Positions 16,027 to 22,785 of a stretch of 25,840 nt of DNA are shown in pieces. The notes below the pieces were generated by a model. The model did not search any database. It had not been told where the DNA came from and was given only the letters and a program-made list of their open reading frames with translations. The stretch's first letter is position 1. Each line of letters begins with the position of its first letter. The DNA comes from an uncultured Lachnospiraceae bacterium (lineage in GTDB: Bacteria; Bacillota; Clostridia; Lachnospirales; Lachnospiraceae): NCBI GenBank assembly GCA_910588285.1, contig CAJUQB010000067.1, positions 1 to 25,840 of the forward strand, in the 5' to 3' direction. Both the position numbers and the translations under genes were made by a program.

Positions 16027-16792
16027 GCTTCGCCAGGGACGGACTGCCCTGGCCATATGGACTGCTGTGATTGCAGGCATGATGGGCGTCTGCATCCTGA
16101 TATATCCTGAAATGGCGGAACAGATGGGCGCTGTCAGCAGCATGTTTGCGGACATGGGAAGCTTTTCCGCGGCCTTTGGTATGGATCGGATTAACTTCGG
16201 GGAATTTCTTGGATTCTTCGGTGTGGAATGCGGCAATATCCTTGGCCTTGGCGGCGCATTTTATGCTGCCCTTCTGGGCATCTCCTCCCTGGCAAAGGAG
16301 GAGCGGGATCAGACCGCAGAATTCCTCCTGACACATCCTGTCAGCCGCAGCCGAATTGTTACAGAGAAGCTCCTGGCCATCCTGCTTCAGCTTTTGATCC
16401 TGAACCTTTTTGCAGCGGGCGTTTCGGCCGGTACGATCCTGCTGATCCAGGAGAAGCCTGCTGTGGATACGCTGCTGCTTCTGTTCCTTGCCTATTTCCT
16501 CCTGCAGGTGGAAACCGCAGCCCTCTGCTTTGGCATCTCCGCCTTCCTGAACCGGGGCGGGCTGGGCATTGGCCTTGGCATTGCCGCGCTGCTGTATTTT
16601 ATGAATCTGATCGCCAACCTTACCGAACAGGCCGCCTTCCTGAAATACATCACGCCCTTTGGCTATACCGAGGGAGCGGATATTATCACAGAGGGCAGCA
16701 TTGCCATCCCCTATCTGTCTGTGGGAATGGCAATGGCAGCAGTTGGTGTGGCTGCGGCTTTTTATTGGTATACCAGGAAGGATATCAAATAA
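16007..16792 (+). CDS. ABC-2 type transporter permease
   Basis: This 261-aa protein has six predicted membrane segments (starting near residues 15, 75, 120, 160, 185 and 235), as in ABC-2 permeases that pair with a BcrA-like ATPase. A motif typical of the family is SLAKEERDQTAEFLLTHPVSRSRIV, the cytoplasmic coupling region near 99-123. The ATG at 16007 overlaps the ATPase gene and follows GGAGGG. Together with the TetR gene this is a regulated exporter operon. Confidence 0.9.
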   Translation: MILLRHELRQGRTALAIWTAVIAGMMGVCILIYPEMAEQMGAVSSMFADMGSFSAAFGMDRINFGEFLGFFGVECGNILGLGGAFYAALLGISSLAKEERDQTAEFLLTHPVSRSRIVTEKLLAILLQLLILNLFAAGVSAGTILLIQEKPAVDTLLLLFLAYFLLQVETAALCFGISAFLNRGGLGIGLGIAALLYFMNLIANLTEQAAFLKYITPFGYTEGADIITEGSIAIPYLSVGMAMAAVGVAAAFYWYTRKDIK

Positions 16793-16809
16793 GCGCTTTT
16801 CATTTGGTC

Positions 16810-16829
16810 AGGGGCTGTAAGAAGCCCCT
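16810..16829 (+). terminator. Terminator of the TetR-ABC operon
   Basis: The 7-bp stem AGGGGCT/AGCCCCT with a 6-nt loop is followed by TTCCTCATATTT. It lies 17 bp after the permease stop. The T-tract is weak. Confidence 0.55.
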
Positions 16830-16919
16830 TTCCTCATATTTCCCAGTCTCTGCTTCCAGAGCAAGATAAGTGATTGGTGACATTTTTTACCCAGACAAGT
16901 TCCCCGCTGCATCCGCCTG

Positions 16920-17021
16920 ATAGACTGTCTTCAAATTTGCAGACACATAAAAATAACGGAAACGCTGTATCTATCAACGTTTCCGCACTTTTGAAAAGAG
17001 CGCGAGACGGGACTCGAACCC
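16920..17021. repeat. attL: left direct repeat with tRNA-Gly 3' fragment
   Basis: This stretch repeats 25347-25457 with few mismatches. It contains one copy of TGTCTTCAA (16926-16934), a tRNA terminator hairpin GGAAACG/CGTTTCC (16958-16984) and the 27-bp identical core (16995-17021). The core contains the last ~23 nt of tRNA-Gly (part of the T arm and the acceptor 3' strand). Beyond 17021 the match to the tRNA stops, so this is the displaced 3' end left by integration. Confidence 0.9.
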
Positions 17022-17060
17022 AAAAGCGCCTGAAAAAGCCCATAAAATCAAGGAGGAATG

Positions 17061-17093
17061 CACGTTGTCTTCAACGTGTCTTCAAATGAAGAC
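17061..17093. repeat. Left arm repeats: two TGTCTTCAA copies and palindromes
   Basis: TGTCTTCAA occurs at 17066-17074 and 17077-17085, 11 bp apart. The first lies in the palindrome CACGTTG-TCTT-CAACGTG (17061-17078) and the second in GTCTTCA-AA-TGAAGAC (17078-17093). The same 9-mer occurs at both att regions, in the same orientation, so these are candidate integrase arm-binding sites. Confidence 0.6.
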
Positions 17094-17134
17094 TTCTTGA
17101 ACAGCATATATAAGCCAATACAATTATCACAAAA

Positions 17135-17166
17135 ACAAGGTATCGCCACAGATATCTTGTTTTTTG
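17135..17166 (+). terminator. Hairpin with T-tract near the left end
   Basis: ACAAGGTATC pairs with GATATCTTGT (one G-T pair) across a 6-nt loop, followed by TTTTTT. A-rich sequence on the other side makes it possibly bidirectional. It would insulate the element from chromosomal transcription. Confidence 0.5.
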
Positions 17167-17336
17167 TTATGTGAAATTTTAATCACTTATACGAAAACAC
17201 CAGAAAACACAGTATTTACAGACCTTAGCCACACTTCAAAGCAACCAATTTACTACTATTTTACTACTTTTAAAGGGCCTTGTGTATATGACTATCAGAA
17301 TATGGGCAACTGAAAAGTTAAGCCAAAACGTTCCAT

Positions 17337-17387
17337 CCTGTCAACCCTTTACCGCAGGCACTTACGCAGTAAGTGGGGATTGACAGG
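17337..17387. repeat. Nested inverted repeats in the left noncoding region
   Basis: CCTGTCAA (17337-17344) pairs with TTGACAGG (17380-17387), enclosing a second perfect stem CACTTAC-GCA-GTAAGTG (17359-17375). The gap 17094-17453 holds no credible gene; this structure and the flanking hairpins are its only clear content. A binding site or an origin is possible. Confidence 0.5.
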
Positions 17388-17409
17388 AAGCAACAGCATA
17401 AAATTATGT

Positions 17410-17445
17410 AAGGGGATAATGCCAGTCTTTTGGAATTATCCCCTT
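17410..17445 (-). terminator. Hairpin downstream of the XRE gene
   Basis: A perfect 11-bp stem AAGGGGATAAT/ATTATCCCCTT with a 14-nt loop lies 8 bp past the XRE stop codon. The following minus-strand sequence is T-rich but not a clean T-run, so terminator activity is likely but not certain. Confidence 0.5.
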
Positions 17446-17453
17446 AACTACTC

Positions 17454-17765
17454 TCAATTTTTTTGTTCATCATTATTTTTAAAACATTCTATGATATTGA
17501 GCAATGCAGAAACCTGTTTTTGCGACAGCCCTTTTACCGAGATCGTAGAGGTTTCTTTCATACCCAAAAGATAATCCGTAGAAACGCCATAATTTCTAGC
17601 CAATTCCACGATATATTGTGTTGAAGGAACAGACAAACCCATTTCCCAAGCATTTACCCCTGAACGCGAGATTCCCAATCGGCGGGCAATTTCCGCTTGT
17701 GTCATTCCAGTACCTTCTCTCAAGGATTTAATTCTGTCGGCTAGTGAAAATAATTCTTTAGACAT
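17454..17765 (-). CDS. XRE-family HTH repressor
   Basis: This 103-aa protein has an N-terminal Cro/CI-type helix-turn-helix (about 8-65): LREGTGMTQAEIARRLGISR and SGVNAWEMGLSVPSTQYIVELA, then the family-typical YGVSTDYLLG. The short C-terminus (70-103) may dimerise. The ATG at 17765 follows GGGG by 7 nt. It is divergent from the lipoprotein genes with a 158-bp shared region containing two face-to-face promoters, so it probably controls itself and the lipoproteins, and perhaps the element's quiescence. Confidence 0.88.
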   Translation of the reverse strand: MSKELFSLADRIKSLREGTGMTQAEIARRLGISRSGVNAWEMGLSVPSTQYIVELARNYGVSTDYLLGMKETSTISVKGLSQKQVSALLNIIECFKNNDEQKN

Positions 17766-17782
17766 TTCCTTTCCCCTTTCAT

Positions 17783-17811
17783 ATGATATAAGTGGATATT
17801 ATATTAATCAA
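17783..17811 (-). promoter_or_regulatory. XRE gene promoter with direct repeats
   Basis: TTGATT (17806-17811), 17 bp, TATCAT (17783-17788) on the minus strand. Two similar half-sites, GTGGATATT (about 17792-17800) and ATAGATATT (about 17812-17820), flank or overlap the promoter and may be operator sites. Confidence 0.5.
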
Positions 17812-17844
17812 ATAGATATTTCATTATCATTTTGATATTAAAAT

Positions 17845-17873
17845 TTGACATTTTAAGGTAAATGCTGTATTCT
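17845..17873 (+). promoter_or_regulatory. Promoter of the lipoprotein genes
   Basis: A perfect TTGACA (17845-17850), a 17-bp spacer and TATTCT (17868-17873) lie about 50 bp before the first lipoprotein gene. Confidence 0.65.
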
Positions 17874-17923
17874 ATTGTTACAGAACAAATAGCAAGTTTT
17901 GGAAAGTAATAAAAAGGAGATGG

Positions 17924-18742
17924 ATGGTTATGAAGAAAAATATGGTAGTAGCAATGCTCACAACATTGGCAATTGGAGTATCCGTTTTTACAGGTTGCGG
18001 TGACACCAACAAGGTGGCAAATACCGGCACACAGGCAGGTATGGATTCCATAAATAAGGTGGTGACAGACACAACCATTATAGGGGACGTAGAACCGAAT
18101 ACATCTGAAGAAGCAGTTAAGCCGCCCGTAGCTGACACCGGGATAGAGTCAGCAGAGAAAAAAACAGAAGATGCCACGAAGAATGAGGCAACAAAGCCTG
18201 TCGAGAAAAAGGCCGAGGATAAAAAGGCTACGAATACCCAAAAGCCGGAGGAATCAAAAACAAGCCAAAATAATAATCCTACCCAAACAACACAGATGCC
18301 TGCAAGAAACGAAGGGGTGGAAAATACTGGGGAAACATCAGAAATTGTCCAAAATACGCAAAAGCCTGTTGACGGCTTAGCAAAGCCCACAAACCCCAAT
18401 CCGGCCCCGGAACCTGTACATGAGCATTCCTGGAAAGCACATACCGCAACAAAGCAGGAGTGGGTTCCCAACATTGTAAAGGTAGACGATTACCGAAAGA
18501 AACCGGTAGTTGTTGGGTATCAATACGAATGTGAATGTGGGGCAACATTCTCTTCCAGGGAAGAGGGAATCGCCCATTCAACAGCACATATTGAAGAAGG
18601 TGCAAGCGAGGTAATGTACACTTGTGGTGACGTCTATGAGGAACAGGAAGTATTGGTTGGTTCCCATGAGGAAGACCATGGATACTATAAGGATGTTACC
18701 TATACCGATTACGAGTACTGTGACTGCGGCGCAACAAGATAG
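17924..18742 (+). CDS. Lipoprotein with C-terminal Cys/His module (copy 1)
   Basis: This 272-aa protein has a lipoprotein signal peptide (MKKN, a hydrophobic core, lipobox VFTGC with Cys near 25), so it should be anchored outside the membrane. Residues ~30-160 form a low-complexity linker rich in Lys, Glu, Thr and Pro. The C-terminal 107 residues begin HEHSW and carry a C-x-C-x12-H-x3-H pattern (Cys 203 and 205, His 218 and 222), a TCGDVYEEQEV repeat-like strand, HEEDHGYY, and a final CDCGATR. The spacing suggests metal binding, probably zinc, outside the cell. The same architecture occurs in the next gene. Function is unknown. GGAG lies 4 nt before the first ATG and 10 nt before a second one at 17930, so either start is possible. 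Confidence 0.8.
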   Translation: MVMKKNMVVAMLTTLAIGVSVFTGCGDTNKVANTGTQAGMDSINKVVTDTTIIGDVEPNTSEEAVKPPVADTGIESAEKKTEDATKNEATKPVEKKAEDKKATNTQKPEESKTSQNNNPTQTTQMPARNEGVENTGETSEIVQNTQKPVDGLAKPTNPNPAPEPVHEHSWKAHTATKQEWVPNIVKVDDYRKKPVVVGYQYECECGATFSSREEGIAHSTAHIEEGASEVMYTCGDVYEEQEVLVGSHEEDHGYYKDVTYTDYEYCDCGATR

Positions 18743-18752
18743 GTACAAAATC

Positions 18753-18783
18753 AGGAGGGAGGAGTTGTCCCTCCTCCGTTTTT
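18753..18783 (+). terminator. Terminator between the two lipoprotein genes
   Basis: GGAGGGA pairs with TCCCTCC across a short loop and is followed by TCCGTTTTT. It suggests the two genes are at least partly separate transcription units. Confidence 0.6.
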
Positions 18784-18875
18784 CGCAGTAGCATATTAAT
18801 AATAAGCACGATTGAAGCTGTATATGACACTTAAAAATAGATAGGCGAAAACTAGCAGAGGATAGGTAGAGAGTG

Positions 18876-19685
18876 ATGATGAAGAAAAGAACTGTATTTG
18901 CAATTTTGATAACACTAACCATAACCGCAGGCATTTTTGCTGGATGCGGAAATTCAGCGGATGCCGTTCCGGCAAGCAATATGACAAATGAAACCGGTTC
19001 CGCCCTTGAAGATGATGAAGCCTTAAAGGATCATGCCGCTGAAAAGAAGCAGGCAGATTCAGACCAGGAAGACACAAAAACCCCACCGGCAGTTGAAAAG
19101 ACCACAGACGAAAAAGAAGCCAAAACAAAGACCGAATCCAAGGATACCGCGCCCGCCGAAGCACCGGCAAAGCCTGCCGATACTGGGGCAAAGTCCGAGG
19201 GGAATGGCAATACAGGAAATACCCAGGCAAAGCCTTCTGACGGAAATTCTGGAAATACCAGTTCCAAGCCTTCTGGTGGAAATTCTGGTAACAGCAGTTC
19301 TGGGAACACTGGTTCTGGTAACAGTGGTTCCGCTCCTACAGCAAAGCCTGAAGTGCCCGCCCATGAGCATACATGGCACGAGCATACCGCAACCAAGCAG
19401 GAATGGGTTCCGAATGTCGTAGTGGTAGATGATTACCAGACCCAGCAGGTCGTAGTAGGTTTCTATTTTGAATGTAATTGTGGGGCAACCTTTCAGCCGA
19501 ATGACCCTACCTTTGATGAACATTTGATGAACCATGTTCTTGCTGGTGAGCCGTCCAATACATGGACGGTTGATAAATATGAGGAGCAACAGGTAAAGGT
19601 TGGCTCCCATGAGGAAGACCATGGCCATTACGAGACTGTGAGCTATGTGGATTACTACTACTGTGATTGTGGCGCAACGAAGTAG
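18876..19685 (+). CDS. Lipoprotein with C-terminal Cys/His module (copy 2)
   Basis: This 269-aa paralogue of the preceding protein has a lipobox IFAGC (Cys near 24) after MMKKR, a charged linker, then a Gly/Asn/Ser-rich stretch (GNSGNTSSKPSGGNSGN-like, about 105-155) that differs fully from copy 1. The C-terminal module is well conserved between the copies: HEHTWHEHTATKQEWVPN, a C-x-C-x13-H-x3-H pattern, KVGSHEEDHGHY, and a final CDCGATK. Conserved signal and module with divergent linkers imply an old tandem duplication under selection on the outer module. Two or three consecutive start codons (GTG-ATG-ATG from 18873) are present and the ribosome site is weak; I chose the first ATG. Confidence 0.8.
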   Translation: MMKKRTVFAILITLTITAGIFAGCGNSADAVPASNMTNETGSALEDDEALKDHAAEKKQADSDQEDTKTPPAVEKTTDEKEAKTKTESKDTAPAEAPAKPADTGAKSEGNGNTGNTQAKPSDGNSGNTSSKPSGGNSGNSSSGNTGSGNSGSAPTAKPEVPAHEHTWHEHTATKQEWVPNVVVVDDYQTQQVVVGFYFECNCGATFQPNDPTFDEHLMNHVLAGEPSNTWTVDKYEEQQVKVGSHEEDHGHYETVSYVDYYYCDCGATK

Positions 19686-19697
19686 CAGATAAAGATG

Positions 19698-19730
19698 ATG
19701 CCCGGGGACAAAAGTTCCCAGGCATTTTTT
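19698..19730 (+). terminator. Terminator after the second lipoprotein gene
   Basis: ATGCC-C-GGG pairs with CCC-A-GGCAT across a short loop, followed by a run of seven T. It lies 12 bp past the stop codon and is a strong intrinsic terminator. Confidence 0.8.
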
Positions 19731-19747
19731 TGAAGGTGATTAAATTT

Positions 19748-19918
19748 ATGATTATTAAAAAACGTACCTTGGGATTTTGGTGTCATTTCTGTAATACGAG
19801 ATATTCGAACGAACTGGAATAGTAAGAAGACGGACAATTTTTTAATATAGGCTTACATGTCTGGTATGTGGAAAACTGTTCGCTCTCCGACAAAAAACAT
19901 TCTACCTATCAATGAATA
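19748..19918 (+). pseudogene. Possible decayed zinc-ribbon (Cys-rich) small gene
   Basis: A GAAGGTGA site precedes an ATG that opens a 24-codon frame ending FWCHFCNTRYSNELE, then two stop codons. Reading on, the same frame gives EDGQFFN, and a shifted frame gives LTCLVCGKLFALRQ. The two CxxC knuckles and the W-x(n)-C-x2-C-N-x-TR spacing recall the small 'cysteine-rich KTR' proteins common in Firmicute conjugative elements. I read it tentatively as a broken copy; it could also be chance or a 24-aa peptide. Confidence 0.3.
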
Positions 19919-19925
19919 TACAAAC

Positions 19926-19954
19926 AAAAAGGGAGGGAAACCCCTCTCTTTTTT
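19926..19954. terminator. Probable bidirectional terminator
   Basis: A G-rich stem (GGGAGGG) pairs with CCCTCTC (one G-T pair) across a short A-rich loop, with AAAAA before and TTTTTT after. Confidence 0.55.
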
Positions 19955-20002
19955 GTTTACCACATATTTTCTTATAATTCATTAAATTCTTTTATTTTTT
20001 TC

Positions 20003-20045
20003 GGCCGGTCCATACGGCCCGGCCTATCCGTGGGGCTTTGCCCCA
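20003..20045. repeat. Two GC-rich hairpins in an AT-rich gap
   Basis: GGCCGG/CCGGCC (20003-20024) and the perfect TGGGGC-TTT-GCCCCA (20031-20045) stand out in AT-rich surroundings. The gap 19823-20434 has no credible gene. The hairpins could serve as a transfer or single-strand origin, or as a transcription stop; I cannot decide from sequence. Confidence 0.45.
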
Positions 20046-20156
20046 AGCCCCCATTCATTCGTGAATAAAAAGATCACTGACTGTCTTTCCGTATTATTTA
20101 TCCTCTCTATGTGGATATTACCATTTTTCAAGAAAGTCTGTCAAGTGAATTTATTC

Positions 20157-20170
20157 TTAAGAATTCTTAA
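20157..20170. promoter_or_regulatory. 14-bp perfect palindrome
   Basis: TTAAGAATTCTTAA is perfectly self-complementary without a loop, which fits a protein-binding site better than a hairpin. It lies 265 bp upstream of the HTH protein gene. Confidence 0.3.
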
Positions 20171-20296
20171 TTTTTTATTAACCACATTGTTCTGGTTCCC
20201 GGGAAATGAACAAAAATTTATTTTATTTTTTATGGCGATGCAAATAAATTGGCAATCCCTACTGGTATTATCACCTCGACGGTGGTAATCACCACC

Positions 20297-20320
20297 CCCT
20301 TGTAGTTGCAAATACAAGGG
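20297..20320. repeat. Inverted repeat upstream of the HTH gene
   Basis: The perfect 8-bp stem CCCTTGTA/TACAAGGG with an 8-nt loop follows an imperfect inverted repeat GGTATTATCACC / GGTGGTAATCACC (about 20265-20294). Both could belong to a control region or a replication locus. Confidence 0.4.
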
Positions 20321-20434
20321 TAGTAATCGTTATGTCAGAAGACATCAACGAAGGCACTTGCAAGTATCGCTACCATGCTGGCCAGCATCAATATTAAGAA
20401 AGGAATTTGGGTGCACCCATAAAGGTTAATCTTT

Positions 20435-20758
20435 ATGGATACAACGTTGACATTAGAACAGGAATTGAAACGTGACCGCCTTGTTGACAGGGAGCTCAAC
20501 TCCCTACAATATGATTCCCTGGAGATTCTTATGGATAATATTGAATATTTGCGGAAAAAGCGTTTCCAGACTTTCCACTTATGCACACAGGAATATGTAG
20601 CGGAGCAAGCAGGCATCAGTCTATCTACATATACGAACTACCGGACGAATGCCAGTGACAATATCAAATTAAAAACGCTCCTTCGTATCCTGGAAATTTT
20701 AGGATGTGGCTACACGGAAATTCCCAACCTGCTAACCCGGCGGTTAGAGGAACCATAA
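20435..20758 (+). CDS. HTH-type putative DNA-binding protein
   Basis: This 107-aa protein has a helix-turn-helix-like middle: TQEYVAEQAGISLSTYTNYR at about 51-70, then a helical KLKTLLRILEILGCGYTEI that resembles the XRE fold. The N-terminus is charged (LEQELKRDRLVDREL). It could control the replication/mobilisation genes downstream, or be an excisionase-like accessory protein. An AAAGG site lies 9 nt before the ATG. It is 71 bp before the next gene. Confidence 0.7.
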   Translation: MDTTLTLEQELKRDRLVDRELNSLQYDSLEILMDNIEYLRKKRFQTFHLCTQEYVAEQAGISLSTYTNYRTNASDNIKLKTLLRILEILGCGYTEIPNLLTRRLEEP

Positions 20759-20829
20759 CAGGTAACTGCTAACCGCTAAGACCCATAGCAACTCTTTAAA
20801 ACCATTTCAAACAGAAAGGATGAATAAAC

Positions 20830-21270
20830 ATGGCTGAAAACAATGGCAAGTTAAACAATGACAAGTTAAACAATTCTAATTCCACAGAGAAAAAGCCTCT
20901 CTATGCTGATGTAAGCCTGAAGGAACTGTTTGCAAAAGCAGAGGTTCAGAACGCACTGGCAAAGTGCCTTAACATTCCGAAACTCGTAGTTATTAAAAAA
21001 GTGCGGAATCCCTATACATCTCCCGACACCGGGGTTACCACCCAGAAAGTAGAAGCGGTAAGCGGAACGTCTCTCGCAGATATGGTTACAGCAAATTTTA
21101 CGCTGGTGGGAGTAAAAATAGACCCGGTGACAGCAATCAACGAAACATACCGGATTCTGGAATGTACCTTGGGTCTGAATGCCAATATGAACGGCAAGAA
21201 TTTTAACGGTTATGCGGCAACAGGGCTTAAACTGCTGGTAACAAAATTAGAAAAAACGGAGGGAGAGTAA
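20830..21270 (+). CDS. Conserved-looking hypothetical element protein, 146 aa
   Basis: I do not recognise this family. The N-terminus is Asn/Lys-rich and probably disordered (repeats of KLNNDKLNN). From about residue 25 it is mixed alpha/beta (LYADVSLKELFAKAEVQNALAK; later ETYRILECTLGLNANMNGKNF). No membrane segment, Cys pair or catalytic motif stands out. By position, just before the FtsK-type gene whose ribosome site it contains, it corresponds to the DUF961-like genes before orf21 in Tn916, but I see no sequence match. AAAGGA lies about 10 nt before the ATG. Confidence 0.7.
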   Translation: MAENNGKLNNDKLNNSNSTEKKPLYADVSLKELFAKAEVQNALAKCLNIPKLVVIKKVRNPYTSPDTGVTTQKVEAVSGTSLADMVTANFTLVGVKIDPVTAINETYRILECTLGLNANMNGKNFNGYAATGLKLLVTKLEKTEGE

Positions 21271-21271
21271 A

Positions 21272-22594
21272 ATGAGAAAATTAAGGCTTATAGCCAGTGA
21301 GAAGGCCGTCCCGGATATGAAAACCGTTTGGATGCTTTTGGCTGGAATATGTATCATTTCGTTGTTGATTCCCTGGGATAGCGTAACCGCTATCCCGGCC
21401 CTGCACAGGCTGCGTACCCTCATATTTGCTGCGGATATCTGCATATTAACCGCTTTGATAATGAAGATGTTTTTATTCTCACAATATTCGCCGGTCAAAT
21501 CCCTGGCACTCCGCAGCAAGCTGGTACAATTCACACGGTTATTTATCAATTCAAAAGAAAACGGGCTTTCCATCTATTCTGTGGAATGGAGGTATGCCGC
21601 TAAGGGCCAGAATTATCACATTGACCTTTCCCCCAACGGATTAATAAAAGATACTACGGAAATCGGCGTGAAACTATCCGAATATCTGCGTAAGCCCCTG
21701 CTCAAATACTGGAAATCAGACGGCATCGCACATTATATATTCGGCATTCCACCAAAACGCTACGATGGGATGAACCTGATCGGTGAGGGCATATCAGAAG
21801 TAACAGGCGAATACAAGCCAAAGATAAGCTATAAACCAATTCCCATTTACGATAATCTGGCATGGGATTTCACGAGCGAAGCATTACATATTCTATTGAT
21901 CGCCCCAAGCGGGGCCGGTAAAAGCTGGTTTCTGAAATATCTTGGGGGCATGGTCTTAAAGCGTCAGCAACGGTTATACGTGATAGATGCCAAAAACTCT
22001 GATTTTGGGAGACTGTTCCGGCATTCCGGTGTCCGTGTCGCTACGAACACGGAAGAAATTCTCAAAATGCTTTCCGCCCTTGTAAAGGAAATGGAGTACC
22101 GCTATTTCCGGTATTTTGCGTCCGGCAGTGCGGATATTGACGCAGATTTTTCAACGCTTGGCTTAGTGGGCCATATCCTTATTTTTGACGAGATACTTTC
22201 TGCCCTGAACAATGCCGGCAAAAAAGAGGCGGCGGAAATGGAACGGTTACTTAAGCAGATCGCCTTAAAGGGCAGGGCCGCAGGCTTTTCGATGGTCGTC
22301 ACCGCACAGAAATTGAACGCAACCGATTTATCCAAAGCCATTACGGAGCAGTGCCAAACACGTATTATCCTGGGAAGTGTAGTTTCAGAGGAAACCTTTC
22401 ACCAGGCAACCGGATTCTACAAGAAAGATCTTGCAACCGACTACAATGGCGGCATCGGGAAAGGGTACGCGGTCACGCCCAAATCAGAAGGGCTGGCCCC
22501 TGTCAAAACTCCTTTGATGCCTGGGAACTCAAAATGTGTCGCATTATTTAAAGAATTAAGGGATAGGGGGACTCCATGTGGATACGGTGAATAA
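21272..22594 (+). CDS. FtsK/SpoIIIE-type DNA translocase or coupling protein
   Basis: This 440-aa ATPase has two N-terminal membrane segments (about 17-36 and 48-68) and a C-terminal FtsK-like motor: Walker A APSGAGKS at 211-218, Walker B HILIFDE at 301-307, and the KGRAAGFSMVVTAQ segment near 333-345 typical of FtsK/TcpA-type transfer ATPases. The length is like Tn916 Orf21 and far shorter than cell-division FtsK; no gamma domain is seen. It likely pumps element DNA at the membrane during transfer. It starts 1 nt after the previous stop with GGAGGGA upstream, and overlaps the next gene by 17 nt, so the three genes are coupled. Confidence 0.88.
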   Translation: MRKLRLIASEKAVPDMKTVWMLLAGICIISLLIPWDSVTAIPALHRLRTLIFAADICILTALIMKMFLFSQYSPVKSLALRSKLVQFTRLFINSKENGLSIYSVEWRYAAKGQNYHIDLSPNGLIKDTTEIGVKLSEYLRKPLLKYWKSDGIAHYIFGIPPKRYDGMNLIGEGISEVTGEYKPKISYKPIPIYDNLAWDFTSEALHILLIAPSGAGKSWFLKYLGGMVLKRQQRLYVIDAKNSDFGRLFRHSGVRVATNTEEILKMLSALVKEMEYRYFRYFASGSADIDADFSTLGLVGHILIFDEILSALNNAGKKEAAEMERLLKQIALKGRAAGFSMVVTAQKLNATDLSKAITEQCQTRIILGSVVSEETFHQATGFYKKDLATDYNGGIGKGYAVTPKSEGLAPVKTPLMPGNSKCVALFKELRDRGTPCGYGE

Positions 22595-22781
22595 GACATT
22601 ATATGTAATCGGGCTGGATAACGGTGAGACCTGTATTATCAGCACGGACAAAAAGCAGATGGCGCGGTGGTATGCGCTGGATTATCTGAAGGAAAAGCCC
22701 CAATTAACTACGAAGGGCTACAAGGCCCTTGTCTCTGACGGGTTTTATTTCAGCCCTGCCTTCCGCAAGAGGAAAGCATGA
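22578..22781 (+). CDS. Small element protein, 67 aa
   Basis: An unrecognised small protein with a GTG start, 7 nt after AGGGGG, overlapping the FtsK gene. It reads like a compact alpha/beta fold (TLYVIGLDNGETCIISTDKKQMARWYA split around the first strand pair) and ends with a basic tail FRKRKA. It could be a helper of the Rep or the ATPase. It ends 5 bp before the large foldback. Confidence 0.6.
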   Translation: MDTVNKTLYVIGLDNGETCIISTDKKQMARWYALDYLKEKPQLTTKGYKALVSDGFYFSPAFRKRKA

Positions 22782-22785
22782 GATA

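Noticed and set aside
17061..17093. CRISPR-like short repeats
   Set aside because: Only two adjacent 9-mers with overlapping palindromes; no regular spacers and no cas genes in the window.
17878..18474. Hydrophobic 198-codon frame antisense to lipoprotein 1
   Set aside because: Its Phe/Val/Ser-rich composition is the complement of the Lys/Glu/Thr linker; no ribosome site.
20061..20288. 75-codon hydrophobic frame with a GTG start
   Set aside because: No ribosome site, AT-rich noncoding-like sequence, overlapped by palindromes; considered a coat-protein candidate for a filamentous phage but it lacks a signal peptide/charged-tail layout.
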